A stretch of DNA of 64,000 bases from Symbiodinium microadriaticum (lineage: Eukaryota; Sar; Dinophyceae; Suessiales; Symbiodiniaceae). The stretch covers positions 329,110 through 393,109 of the forward strand of contig LSRX01000256.1 of NCBI GenBank assembly GCA_001939145.1, written 5' to 3'. Both the position numbers and the translations under genes were made by a program. Below are positions 1 through 10,960 of this stretch, in pieces (the stretch's first letter is position 1; each line of letters begins with the position of its first letter). A model generated the notes under the pieces. The model searched no databases. It saw only the letters and a list, made by a program, of their open reading frames with translations, and was not told the origin of the DNA.

Positions 1-601
1 AGACGGGCCCGGGTTCACTCAGTATACTATTCCTCATAGCTCCTAAAAGCGTTTATCGTAAAGGAGAGCCCAAATCCCTATGCCAAGTAATTTTTGACCC
101 TTATTTTGCCGCAGTTTGGGAAAACAATAAGATTCCCTGGCATATTTTCGACGAAGCAAACTACCCGGCGCTGCTCGGCTTAGTGTTCCCGCTGCAGAGA
201 CATTGTAATTGGGCCCCCTATGCCCTAAAACCTCAGCTCTAAACCCCTGTCGGTTTCAACTCAGGTTGCTCGGGTCTCTTCCGATGAGTCAGAAGACGAC
301 TGTTCGAGCTGTGACAGTGTGGATCACCAGGTGGGAAGAAACGGATTACGCCTTCAGCTTGCTGAGGGGTCACCTGCAGCACGCTCAAATATCCCCTGTT
401 CCAGAACCGAGCCATCTTCTCATAAGGTGTATGAGTCCATCCTATGGGTCCTATGGGATGCTGGCAGGGCATTACCTGACTGAATACGCCGGGGTGAGAC
501 ATACACTGTAGGGAATCACGGCGGTAATGCGCTATGTACCACACTGGCCCCTGGCAGTGGCAGTCGTATCGTCAGTGGCATTAGCAACGGAAGTCGAGAT
601 T
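1..601. other. Non-coding background, left edge
   Basis: I see no gene here. Short frames on both strands have no family resemblance or repeated motifs. The sequence is mixed and mostly unique, without strong telomere-like arrays. Confidence 0.5.
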
Positions 602-636
602 GCTGCAGCTGCTGCTGCTGCTGCTGCTGCTGCTGT
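602..636 (+). repeat. (GCT)n microsatellite
   Basis: An almost pure GCT/CTG trinucleotide run of about eleven units. It is read as poly-alanine in one frame, but the surrounding frame is short and shows no other protein signal. Confidence 0.9.
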
Positions 637-2190
637 TAAAACTGCTGCCACTGCATTGTCCGCTTCTTTGTCTTCTTCTTGTTGTAGTCATAAGTGTCAG
701 GGATTGCTTTAGCTTAGAGCCCCGTCTAAGCTGATTTGAGCAAGAAGCTGTGCACATGACACGGCCTAGAGGAGTTCATTGCGACCATGCCGAAATAATA
801 CAGTATGCTTATCATACCTCGGAGCCTGGGAGTGTTATGAACTTTCGACAGCCCCCATTTGCTGGCAGCTCAGCGCCGACAGAAACGGCTTCCTCGAGGC
901 GCACAGCTCGGGGATTTGCTGCATTTTGCTTGGACGCCTGATCCCAGTCACTCTTCTCTTCAGGACGGAATAGAGCTGAATTCTGAATGTACATCATGTG
1001 GTTCAGGGATACTGGCGTTGCTCGATTATGTGTTGCTTCCGTGCCGTTATCTTACACTCCTCACCCCGATCGAGCGATGCCTGCGATGCCATACCAACCG
1101 ACTTTACAGGGGATATGATTCACCGGATGTGTCGGCGGGCTGGGACTTTCGGAATGGGCTCCAAAGGGCTACAAAGAATCTGCCCGAAGTCTTGGGCCAG
1201 GGTTTATCGGGGAACTTTTAGTTTAAAGTTACCATAATGTCAATGTGGACGTAAGGTAAATAGTAGGGCTGTTTATTCAAGATGTTGTAGGTGGAGGGGC
1301 GGGCCGGTTTGGAGGATGAGGCTACCTTCTCATAGACCCTCCTTGTGTAGAAGAGGTAACGCGGATCTTTATAAGAGCACCTTCTCTGCCGAAGCTCCGC
1401 TAAGCGCGAAGCAACTGCTATACGTTTATACCGGCACATGGACCCTCGAACATCTCTCTATCTATACCCAGAGCCCTACAAACCTTGCAACCTCGAACTC
1501 TGAGCCCTAAGTCCTAAAACTTCAAGATCCGAAACCCAAAGCCCTGGTTAAAATTCTCAGAGCCCCGACATCTTGCTCACGGGCGGTTCAGGTATTGGGT
1601 ATTGTAGGTGCTGCCCGCTGAGCTGTAAAGCTCTAACGCCTGAAGCCTAAACTCTCAAGCCTAAACCCGAACAACCTAAGCATTGTCTCCCTAACTGGTT
1701 TTCTGTCTGCAGGTTTAGGGCTGTGCTGAAGTGCCCAACCGTCCACCCCCGCTGCCACGCAAAGGCTTTCTGCGCCATGGAGCGGAGACGACTACGCCGA
1801 CACTCGGTTTGACGGGCATGGGATCAAGTCTCCAAATACTCAGAGTAGCGCTTGGCGTAGCAGACATGCATTTGGCTGTCACGTCTTCCTCAGAAGTAGG
1901 CTGACGTTGGGAGGATATTTATGTCACCTCTTCGGGCTTTTATGTCATTAGTTCGTGACCCGTAGATCATGTCATGCTTTAGGCGTGCATTGCCGTTCTC
2001 ATAATCATTGCTAGTCAATTCATCATTGTTGTTTGCCATTTCAGTTGCTGTGGCACTGCAGCAACAAGTAATTGCAGGAGCATTGTTGTTGCGTTAGTCT
2101 GCATTGTTGCGTAGATACAGCCTCCTAAATACAATCTCTCCCTTGGGCATCACCATCGGTATGGCGAGTATCTGGCTTTACTAGCATCGT
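637..2190. other. Non-coding background with scattered telomere-like words
   Basis: No recognisable gene. From about 1490 to 1700 single degenerate CCCTAAA-type words appear (for example cctaaactct and ccctaag), mixed with unique sequence. Confidence 0.5.
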
Positions 2191-2194
2191 GAAT

Positions 2195-2214
2195 ATAATC
2201 ATCACCGTCGTCAC

Positions 2215-2246
<32 letters not shown>

Positions 2247-2480
2247 CAATCATCACCACCATCATCATCATCAGCAGTATCATCATCATCATCATCAGCA
2301 GCATCATGTTCATCATCACCACCATAGCCACGGTCACAATCATCATCACTATCATCATCGTCATCATCATCATCATCATCATGGCCATGTCCCTTCCGTC
2401 AATCTTCTCGCAGCTGTCATCATCATCATCATCATCATCATCAGCCGCCGCATCATCGTCATCGTCATCATCAGCATTAT
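2195..2480 (+). repeat. Long imperfect (ATC/CAT)n microsatellite
   Basis: About 285 bp of ATC trinucleotides with occasional ACC, AGC and GTC variants, interrupted near 2388-2410 by unique sequence. The interruptions mark an old array. Frames through it (poly-Met, poly-Ile, poly-Ser) are repeat artefacts. Confidence 0.93.
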
Positions 2481-3295
2481 CATCGTAAACACCACAACCC
2501 TATCACTACCATGCTCGTGGTCATCGCAAGGCGCCTCTTGTCTACCGTGAAAGTCTGTGTTGCAGGCATCGGTTATGCTCCTTTGGTACCGAAACCAAAG
2601 CTGCGATTTAGGGAAGAGGGTCTTAGGGTTTAGGGTTTCCGGATTTCGGGTCCTTGTAGGGTTTAGGGCTTTATCTCCTGAAGATTCCTGAAGCCAACCA
2701 CCTTCAAGCCTAAACCTTAAGCCCCAAAGACGACGCAAGCCTGGAAAACGATCCCGCCAAGTCAAAAGCTCAACCCCGAATCTGAAATCTGAAAACCCCA
2801 AATTCTAAACCGCAAAGCCTATAAACCTTAAGCCCTCAGACCCTCAAGCGCTAGACCGATCAGGAATCCAGAATGGCCGCGTGGTGAAAGATGGCTTAGG
2901 GAGGCACGAAAGTCTTCTTCCGACTTGCTTCCTTGCAAAATGGGAGTTTCCCAAAACAGGGGTTCCCGTATTTTTGGGTCCTTAGAATAAGGATCCTACT
3001 ATTTAGGGTATATATATATATATATATATTAGGGTCCCCGATTTTCGGAAACCCCCAAATGAATCTCTATATGGGTGCCTTTCAAAGGGGTCCAGAAGGG
3101 TTTGTAAGGGTTCCTTCAACCAGAGGTCTAACGGTTTCTACAAGAGCTTAAGGCCATGCGGGTTTCTTGTGGGGCTTAAGGGTATTTTGGCCTTCCAAAT
3201 TAGATCAGAATTCGGACCTTCGCATGTGCTATACTCATATTTGAGGAGCCCAAAGCCCGAATGGACATTCGGGGTGTACCGTTAAACATACATGT
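2481..3295. other. Degenerate telomere-like background
   Basis: No gene seen. Words of the TTTAGGG type on the plus strand (2620-2670) switch to CCCTAAA type (2700-2850). A short (TA)n run lies at 3009-3030. Confidence 0.5.
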
Positions 3296-3296
3296 T

Positions 3297-3297
<1 letters not shown>

Positions 3298-3328
<31 letters not shown>

Positions 3329-3394
3329 TGCATGCATGCATGCATGCATGCATGCATGCATGCATGCATATATNTATATATATATATATATATA
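3298..3394 (+). repeat. (TATG)n-(CATG)n-(TA)n compound microsatellite with an N
   Basis: TATG units change to CATG near 3327 and to TA near 3368. A single N stands at 3374 inside the TA part, a place where assemblies commonly fail, so the array length is unreliable. Confidence 0.9.
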
Positions 3395-3495
3395 ACCAAG
3401 GCCAGCCCAGCTAGCAAAGTACAAGTCCTTATAAGCTTGCGTGATACGATGAAAGCTGCATGGGGCCTGAAATCCTGCAGACGTAGCCGTAGTAT

Positions 3496-3535
<40 letters not shown>
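3496..3535 (+). repeat. (CAG)n microsatellite
   Basis: About thirteen CAG/AGC units. Poly-Ser or poly-Leu frames across it are artefacts of the repeat. Confidence 0.9.
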
Positions 3536-3537
<2 letters not shown>

Positions 3538-5143
3538 AACGAGTATACCCGCGCTCAAAGTTTGAAGAACGCTGCAGGAGGCTCTACTGCTATGACCACT
3601 TCCAGCGCAGAAATCAGAGCTGGCAGCTGTCAAGATCTGGGTGTCACATTCGTGCTTCGTCGCCTGCGGCTTTGTTGGGTACGGGTCGTTTAGAACCTTT
3701 CAAGGGTTCGCTGGGGCTCTTCGTCTTCATGTATGTAAGGCAGGGGCGCTAAGAATTGCATGTTTTAGGGTTGAGGAGCGTGAGCCCTAGAAACCTCGTG
3801 CACAGACACAGCCGTAAACAGCAAACAGCCTACACCCTTACGCCCAACATAAAGTCCTGAAGGCATGTGAACTCGGCGATGAAGGCCATCATCGTGGTGA
3901 TGATCTTAGCCGAGCCCCTTGTTCCCGACATTTTGTTGATGTATCCACAGGGGCTTAGAATTCCTTTCGAAGGACCGTACGCAGGCTCTGCTATGATAAG
4001 GATGTTAACTGAAAGGAGTTCATGGTTCGGGTGTGAGGTTTTGGTCGAAATTAGTGAGGGTGAAGAGGGGTTGGTTTAGGGGTTTAGGGACTACATAGAG
4101 TGTGAGGCGTGAGGTTTGAGGGTTTGTAAAGTGCAGGTTCAGATGTTAGCTGTTTAGTTGTTTGGGCTTCCTGGTTTTGGGAACCACGTGGCTTTTGCTT
4201 GAAACATCATGAGACGATGTGTCAGTGTTCGGTCAGTGATGGCACAACTACCCTCTGCTTCGCTATTACACTGCTTAAGCCATAGACCCAAAGCCCTAAA
4301 CCCTCAAGCCAACAGGTCGTGTCATGTAGGCATTTCCAGCCTGAAGGTCCTCTATGAAGTAGTGAGGGTCCCATAAGGGTTCACGGTTATTAAAGTTCGC
4401 GACGCATGCACTCTATAATATGAAGGGCTCGCTTCGAGCATTGGTGAGCGTATGCTTTTTATTCAAAGGCTAACCACTAACCACATGTTAATCTAACCCT
4501 AAACTCCAAGCACCCCTATTCCCAAGCCCTGGGCCTGCTCAGCCAGGAAGACTGCCACAACAAAAAAATCCTGGGTCGCCAAATCCCAGCGCCCAAAAAC
4601 AAGTACATCTCGCAGGTCCAGCCTCAGAACCACAGTTCCCTCAACTTCAAACCCCCCGATACCCTAAGCCTTAAACCCGATAAACCCTACCTAGCCATGG
4701 GCCTTGGGAATGGCTAAGTACGAGAGCCACCGAAAGCCCAGCTTCTGAACCCCCGGGCACATTTCCCAAACCCCGGAGGCCTGAAGTTTGGGTCCTGGCA
4801 ATCGCAGATGGAATCTCTGTCCTGTTACGTTACTCTTACTACTCTTGCATTACCGATCCTAAGACGCATTCAACGTACTAGACGAATTAGTTAGGTAACG
4901 GCCATAAACCGTAAGAGCAAAATAGTCCCCGGATCAGGGGTCCCTTAAATCGGACTCCTGTTGCCTAAATCCTATAATCTGGCCTGCACCCTAACCCGTA
5001 CATCCAGGGAAAGTCCGAAGCCGTCCAAGCCCAGGCTTTTCAACATCACCACGCAAAGGTTCGGCGTCCAGCAGTTGCTGGGCTGTGGTAAGCTTGTTGG
5101 TTTCAGGGTTGTTTCTGGGTCTTTTAACTTAGGTTTTCTAGGA
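3536..5143. other. Degenerate telomere-like background
   Basis: No gene recognised. TTTAGGG-type words dominate at 4070-4130. CCCTAAA-type words dominate at 4280-4320, 4490-4530 and 4650-4690. Confidence 0.5.
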
Positions 5144-5425
5144 AGCATGCAGCATGCATGCATGCATGCATGCATGCATGCATGCATTCATGCATGGATG
5201 GACGATCGTATGGACGAGTGGATGGATGGATCTCTGTCTGTATTTTAGAACATATGTATGCCATGCATGTACATGTGTGTACGTAAGTAGGTAGGCAGGT
5301 AGGAGGGCAAACCTGCATGCATGTATTGTACACTTAAGTAGGTAAGTAAGCAAGCAAGCAAGTCGGTCAGTATGTATGTGTGTATGCATGCATGCATGCA
5401 TATGTGCTACCTGTATGTAGGCATG
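5144..5425 (+). repeat. Compound (CATG)n, (GATG)n, (GTAG)n tetranucleotide array
   Basis: Tetranucleotide runs of changing unit: CATG at 5144-5196, then GATG/GACG, TAGG/TAAG and CAAG variants, then CATG again near 5386-5402. The step-by-step drift of the unit suggests growth by slippage plus point change. Confidence 0.85.
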
Positions 5426-5586
5426 TATGTTATGTTATGTTATGTTATGTTATGTTATGTTATGTTACGTTATGTTATGTTATGTTATGTTATGTTATGT
5501 TATGTTATGTTATGTATGTACGCAATGTATGTATGCATGCAATGAGTGCATGTATGTATGTATGTATGTATTTATGTATTTATGTG
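5426..5586 (+). repeat. (TTATG)n then (ATGT)n microsatellite
   Basis: A pentanucleotide TTATG array of about seventeen units (5426-5513, one unit carrying a C) passes into ATGT and ATTT tetranucleotides. Confidence 0.92.
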
Positions 5587-6414
5587 CAACAACAAGATTA
5601 CTTCTTACTTACATGCAAAGTTGCAACATTTTCAGAATCTGTACATTCAGTGAACACTTGTGCATGTGCAGCGAGGCACTGGGGTAGTAGGATGACTATT
5701 GGTTCCTAGAGGTTGTGCTGAAGGACGGGCCAGCTGTGATACGTGTCCTGTCAGCTACCTTGTGGCTATTCTTGGGACAGGCGTTTATGGCAAGCTGCCA
5801 ACCACCAGCTTTTAAACTCCCCTTCCCCCGAACCCCCCAAACCCTAAGCCATTAGAATCAGCGGTCCGGATACCAAATGAGGGTTCAAACCACTGGAGCA
5901 GTGCTGTTGATGTTCTAATGGATATTCAACAGTCTAGCTGACATGGGCCTGGGGTGCCGAAACCAAGAACTCCACCGATCCCATGTCCCGAATTTCAAGC
6001 GCTGCAACAGCGAGGTACTGGATCATACCGGTCGTGATTACTCTTGCCTTGCTGTTTCCTGCCATCACGCCACACGGCAGGCAGTTTCCGGTTATACGTA
6101 CTCCAAACCGTAAACCCTGAACCTTCGACCTCAACCAATGGGTTTACGGTGAAGCCCTGAGCCCAAAGATACGCACCCTACAACCCCAAATCTCTGCATG
6201 AACCGTCATGTAGCGGTTGGAGTAATCAGCGCTCATGGCACCTTTTAGTTCCCTATATGCCTGCCAAGGCTTGCTATGCTTACACGATGACATACCCCCA
6301 AATCCTAATCAAACTATTCAAGGCCCCTATACTGTTGGATGCCGCCGGCTAAGATCCGAGACACATGGTCTTTTGGGCTTTAGGGCTTGTAACCTTCAGG
6401 GGCCATGCAGCCCA
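5587..6414. other. Background, no gene seen
   Basis: Mixed unique sequence with sparse CCCTAAA-type words (5830-5860, 6110-6190). No supported reading frame. Confidence 0.5.
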
Positions 6415-6613
6415 TGTGTGTATGTATGTATGTATGTAATGTAATGTAATGTAATGTAATGTAATGTAATGTAATGTAATGTAATGTAATGTAATGTATG
6501 TGCTTGTATGCATATATACAAGTACATACATACATACATACATACATACATACATACATACATACATACATACATACATACACACATACCAACTATGATA
6601 TGTGTGTGTGCGC

Positions 6614-6651
<38 letters not shown>
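6415..6651 (+). repeat. Compound (TATG)n, (TAATG)n, (ATAC)n, (TA)n microsatellite
   Basis: TATG (6417-6437) leads to a pentanucleotide TAATG array (6437-6498). The complementary tetranucleotide ATAC follows (6528-6582), then (TA)n at 6617-6650. TATG and ATAC are reverse complements, so the block can fold on itself. Confidence 0.9.
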
Positions 6652-6652
<1 letters not shown>

Positions 6653-7180
6653 TGGCCCCTAAGTTGCTCCTATACGAAGCCCAAGAAGGCTTCAGTAGCC
6701 TTTAGTCCTAGTATGTATTACTTCCTAGGTACCACGGGCCCTTCCGGAAAGGACAGCCTTAATTTTAGGGTGTAGGGCTTATAGTCTAGGGTTTACAGAG
6801 GCTCGCAGATTACAGTAGCAAGAGGCAGGGCTTGAGGTTTGGAGGTTAGGTTTTGGGAGGAGTCCCAAGAGAGCCAACGCATGCTCACCGAGTTTCAAAG
6901 AGCAGGAAGCCCAAGTTAGCCTTTGCCTTTCACCTCCTCTTACGCAGCTTGCAGAGCTGGATCTTGCCTGCCGACGAACAGTGGAGAGAAGATTTAAATG
7001 TGGGGTTTAGGAGTTTAGGGTGTGGGGTTTAGGCCACTATTCCTGGACTCACTGCCCTCCGGCTGAACTGTGACTGGCAGTTTGTCACACCTCCAAGCTT
7101 GGGCTCTGATTTCGGGCATATCCTCACAGAGTGGCCAGACCATGGTAGCCCCTGGTTCTCGGATTCGTAGGAACACACAC
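6652..7180. other. Background with TTTAGGG-type words
   Basis: No gene seen. Plus-strand words such as tttagggtgtagggctt (6765-6800) and similar words at 7000-7035 are scattered in unique sequence. Confidence 0.5.
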
Positions 7181-7297
7181 ACATATATATATATATGTAT
7201 ACTGTATATATATATATATCTCTCTCTCTCTCTCTCTCTCTCTCCCTACATCATAAATATATATATATATATATACATACATACACACACACTCACT
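7178..7297 (+). repeat. Compound (TA)n, (TC)n, (CA)n microsatellite
   Basis: TA runs on either side of a (TC)n run at 7219-7243, ending in ACAC and ACTC units. Confidence 0.88.
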
Positions 7298-7879
7298 CAC
7301 TGGCTTACTCGTTTCAACCAGTATATATCGCGCACGTCACCTTCTCCAAAGCTCACGGTCTATCGAGTGTGTCACTTCAGCGGTTGAAGTTGCGAAGTTC
7401 TTCAAGCCGGAAGTGAAAATATCGGATTTATAGTTGATGACTCGCGCTCTTTGTTAAACTTCAAGATAGCGCATGTTGGGTGAGACTCTTGCACGCTCCT
7501 GTTGCCCTGTTTCGGTTGAGGAACTCCTCCGTGGTAGGAGGTACCGGTCTCAACTTGCAATATACTCCGGCGTGCCCCTCGCTGCGTAGCTTCTCTGATG
7601 AAAAGGGCCTCGCAGCATTTCTTTTCACCCCGCAGCTATGAACCTAGGCACTACATCCTAAAACCCATGACGCTAAACCCCAGACCCTAAACCATAGCCC
7701 CAGGCAAACCATCTACTACCCTGAGCACACCTTCACACTTTGGGCAGCTCGGAAGCATTGGAGTCCGTCGTCCTAGCCCCGAACCGTAAAGCCCGTTTTG
7801 TCTTCTGCGCTCAGACTACTGTTGCATGTTCATCAGGGCATGGCACAGCCTCCAACCGTAAGTGCAGCACGGGAAGCTC
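7298..7879. other. Background, no gene seen
   Basis: Mostly unique sequence. CCCTAAA-type words occur at 7655-7700. No supported reading frame. Confidence 0.45.
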
Positions 7880-7973
7880 TACCCATAGGCTCCATAGTAG
7901 TTCCCTTTTGTCATGTATATTTAGGATCCTGTAAGGTAATCCCCCAAAGGAACTACTATGGAGCCTATGGGTA
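7880..7973. mobile_element. Fold-back element family 1, copy 1 (MITE-like)
   Basis: About 94 bp of near-perfect palindrome. The left arm begins TACCCATAGGCTCCATAGTA and the right arm ends with its complement, GAGCCTATGGGTA. The loop carries tatatttaggatcctg and ggtaatccc, shared with four other copies in the window. Both ends are TA, compatible with a TA target duplication as in Tc1/mariner-type MITEs. There is no coding capacity. Confidence 0.85.
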
Positions 7974-8060
7974 AAGGGATAATTAAGTCCTGCCTGTTTT
8001 TCGCCGCAGTGCAAACCACTGGATGACAACTCGGGGGAAGACCTCCAAACCCCCGTGCCA

Positions 8061-8849
8061 TCAAACCCCGACACCCTGACTCCCAAAGTTGCGAATCTCT
8101 ACGAAAGAGCCCCAGCCCTGCTCGAGCATGTGTCTTCGCTCAAGCTTTTCAAGCCTCAGGATCTCGGAGAGCCTGTAGACAAGTTTCTGCAACTTCCGCT
8201 CTCGAAAAGACGCCCATGGCCTCAATGCAGTACCCATGGCAACGGGAGTTGTGAACAAGCGAACCTTATTATTCTTACCCTTTGCCGTAGAAAGCTCTTC
8301 AAGAAACCTTTCAACCCCCTCTTCATGCTCGCCACCATGGGTTTCATACCATGCGCGTTTGGTGGACAGCAGCATGTGCTCAAGACTTCACACAAAAGTG
8401 CTTCCAAAGATCATCAACAACACCCTGATTCAAACGAAAATGGATCGAAGGCTGTTGCCCTTGCTGCCACCTAGGGCACTCTTGAGGCTTCCGCAAAGAC
8501 AGAGGACGCGCAAGACAACAAGCATCCTCCACCGGACCAACCCGACAAGCCCGCACGTTGAAAAGCAAGACAAGATGATCAGCAACCGCTTCTTCAACTT
8601 CGCCAACCAAGCCACATGCGTCAGGATGGTTTGTAAGCCCATAATCAATGGCTCGGTTGCCATTGTGTCTTCTGTCTTCAGGTTACCACCTTCGTCTCTG
8701 AGAGAACAACCTTCGTCAGGTGTGACGTTGCGATCACCCGCAAGTAACCACGGTGACCCACAAGCCCTGCAGCTGAGCCATTCCAGAACAAGCTGTCGGA
8801 CATCAGCACCGCCCAATCCACTGTTAGAATCATAGAGCGGAATCAACAT
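8061..8849 (-). pseudogene. Decayed endonuclease-like (EEP) fragment, possibly from a LINE
   Basis: On the minus strand, a frame from 8849 shows the sequence WLLAGDRNVTPDE, which resembles the GDxN core of the exonuclease/endonuclease/phosphatase fold (usually GDFN or GDWN; here an Arg replaces the aromatic). It is preceded by a leucine-rich helix (VRQLVLEWL). The frame stops at 8430. Downstream, at 8375-8061, the same frame reopens with a basic, helix-rich stretch (EGVERFLEELS, then ALRPWASFRERKLQKLVYRL) that I do not recognise. No RT motif is visible. It may be a broken retroelement or host gene fragment. The EEP call rests on one motif and is tentative. Confidence 0.4.
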
Positions 8850-9329
8850 TCCGCCTTCGACAGAACAGCAATGGCTTGGGCATCGTTCCTATGCCATGCA
8901 CGCAACTTTTGGGCACGCAGGTGATGTTTAACGAGAACAGCAACCCAACACATAATCAGACCGCTAACCCTTTTTCTTTGCACTAGTTTCAAGAGGCTGG
9001 ACCTCACCGGCCTGCAAGCCGAGCTCTTGGATCATGGCGACATCAAGATGAAATCTAGCCGATGAACGTCAAAATGAACCCTGGGCCCTAATAAACCCGG
9101 AACCCTAGATCTGGCCCTGGCCCATGAAAGTCTAGTCCATGAAAGTTTAGACCATGAAAGTCCAGACCCTAAACCTACGAAAGTCAGAGGTGGGCACAGA
9201 GCTGTACATATTCTGCTTATGGTTCGCCTGGTTCTTCGATGTCCGCCGGAAGGAGAGGCTTTGGACGTTGAGTTGTGTGTAGGAGGCTTTGTTTTTACGG
9301 CCTTACGCTAGGAACAAATTCCAGAAGTG
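8850..9329. other. Background, no gene seen
   Basis: Unique sequence with an imperfect direct repeat of a gaaagtyyag word at 9124-9185 and CCCTAAA-type words at 9085-9180. Confidence 0.45.
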
Positions 9330-9475
9330 TTTAGGGTTTAGGGCTTTGGGGTTTAGGGTTTAGGGCTTTGTGGCTTAGGGTTTATGGCTTTGGGGTTTAG
9401 GGTTTAGGGCGTTGTGGCTTAGGGTTGATGGCTTTGGGGCTTAGGGTTTAGGGCTTTGGGGTTTAGGCCTTTGGG
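9330..9475 (+). repeat. Degenerate TTTAGGG array with ~50-bp periodicity
   Basis: Plus-strand TTTAGGG and TTTAGGGC words are interleaved with GCTTTGGGG and GCTTTGTGG. The phrase gctttggggtttagggttta recurs at roughly 50-bp spacing, so this is a tandem array built from telomere-like words. Confidence 0.85.
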
Positions 9476-10640
9476 CGTTGATTACTTCAGGCTTGAAGTT
9501 GAGTGAGTTGAGGCCTGGGAAGAGAGGAGGACATAAGCCACGACGTGCTAAGTCTCAAGTCTGTCAGTCGTGCCGGTTTTCTTCTCTTAGGGCTTTAGGG
9601 CGGGTTTTGGGGTCCGAGGCTCTGTGTTCCAAGTGAAGACAAGGAGGAAGGGCACCCCCGGCATTTCAGTAAAGCGACTTGCTGGAGAATTCCCTTGACC
9701 GAACCCGCCAAATCCCCCAAAGCATAGAGCTCTATCAAGCCTATAATGTCCATGTGCCAAACCCCAGCAAAACCCTGAGTCCTAAACTCTAAGTGGTGCA
9801 GATCCATGTAGGGCCCTAAACCCCAAATCCTATATACCCTAAAAACTATATAACCCCTAAACCCTAAACCCTGGGTTTTGACCCGTACCAAGACAAGACA
9901 GGGCTTTCGATAAGACAAGGGCGAAGGGGATCGGTCCTGAAGGACCGGAGACGGCAAAGCCCTGGAGCCGAAGAGTAGGGTGGTTTATAGGGTTTATAGG
10001 GTTTATAGGGTTTAGGGTTTATAGGCTTTATAGGGTTTATAGGGCTTATAGGGTTTTTAGGGGTTTGGGTTTAGGGTTTAGGGAAGACCCTTCAAACCGG
10101 ACATTAAACGTAATTACCAGCTTCATTAGCAACCTTGCGAGAAGAAGACGAAACAAGTCTTGCCAAGCCCTTCCTAAGGAGAGGGAGCTGAAGCTAAACC
10201 CACTGAGCCCAGAACCTTAAGCTCCGAAGCCCTACCGCGCCCAACCCCCCCCCCCCGGCCAAAAAAAGAATCAAAAAAAAGAAGCCGAAGCCCGACCAGA
10301 GGCCCAAACCGGAAACTCCCAGACCTTCGACTACTTAAACGATAAAAGCATCCAAAATACCCTAGGCTTGACAACTGCCCATACATTTTTCTTCCAAAAA
10401 CCTCGACAACCCAAACTATCTGACCCCTTAAAAAAAACCGCTCTTACTGTTCTGGAAGACCGGGCCTTCATGCCCCAGACTCTTTAAACCCGGCCAGCCC
10501 GAAACCAGGAACCCTGGCGCAAGAAGCCAGGAAGTTAGAACCTCATGCACCCGATGATGCAACTTTTGATGAGAGAATCCCAGCACTTTTCATCCTGAAT
10601 CCACGTTTTGTGGAGGAAGACCCTTCCTGCTCAAGCCTGA
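9476..10640. repeat. Telomere-like patches in alternating orientation
   Basis: CCCTAAA-type words at 9810-9875 are followed by a TTTATAGGG / TTTAGGG array on the opposite strand at 9975-10085, then unique DNA with a 12-C run at 10245-10256. No gene seen. Confidence 0.7.
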
Positions 10641-10831
10641 AGAGAAAAACCCTGAACCCCCAAACCAAACCCGAAACCCGACACCCTAAAGCCAACCCCG
10701 AAACCCTGAACCCTAAACCCAACCCCGAAACCCTAAAACCTTGTACCCTAAACCTAGCCCCGACACCCTAAAGCCTCAATCCCCAAAAATTCCCATTGCG
10801 GAGCCCCAAGAAAGCCCAAGGCCTCGGCCTC
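10641..10831 (-). repeat. Degenerate CCCTAAA array
   Basis: Repeated units of the type AACCCCGAAACCCTGAACCC (10650-10785), that is, telomere-like words with interspersed GAA triplets. Confidence 0.8.
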
Positions 10832-10960
10832 TGCCCATAGGCCCCTAAGTAGTTCCTTTTTATGGTATACATTTAGGGTTTAGGGTTTAGGTTTTATGGT
10901 CTATATTTAGAATCCGATGAGGTAATCCCAAAAAGGAAATACGTTAGGGGCCTATGGGTA
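10832..10960. mobile_element. Fold-back element family 1, copy 2, with telomere-like expansion in the loop
   Basis: Arms match the other family copies: CCCATAGGCCCCTAAGTAGT on the left, with the right side ending GGGGCCTATGGGTA. At ~129 bp it is about 35 bp longer than the others. The extra sequence lies in the loop and consists of TTTAGGG repeats (10872-10890) beside the usual tatatttag word. Confidence 0.83.

Noticed and set aside
2125-2488. Poly-Met and poly-Ile/Ser reading frames
   Set aside because: They are translations of an imperfect ATC trinucleotide array, without any other protein features.
5380-5709. Cys/Met/Tyr repeat proteins around 5.4 and 6.4 kb
   Set aside because: They are entirely explained by TTATG, TAATG and TATG microsatellites; stop-free frames in such arrays arise by unit length alone.
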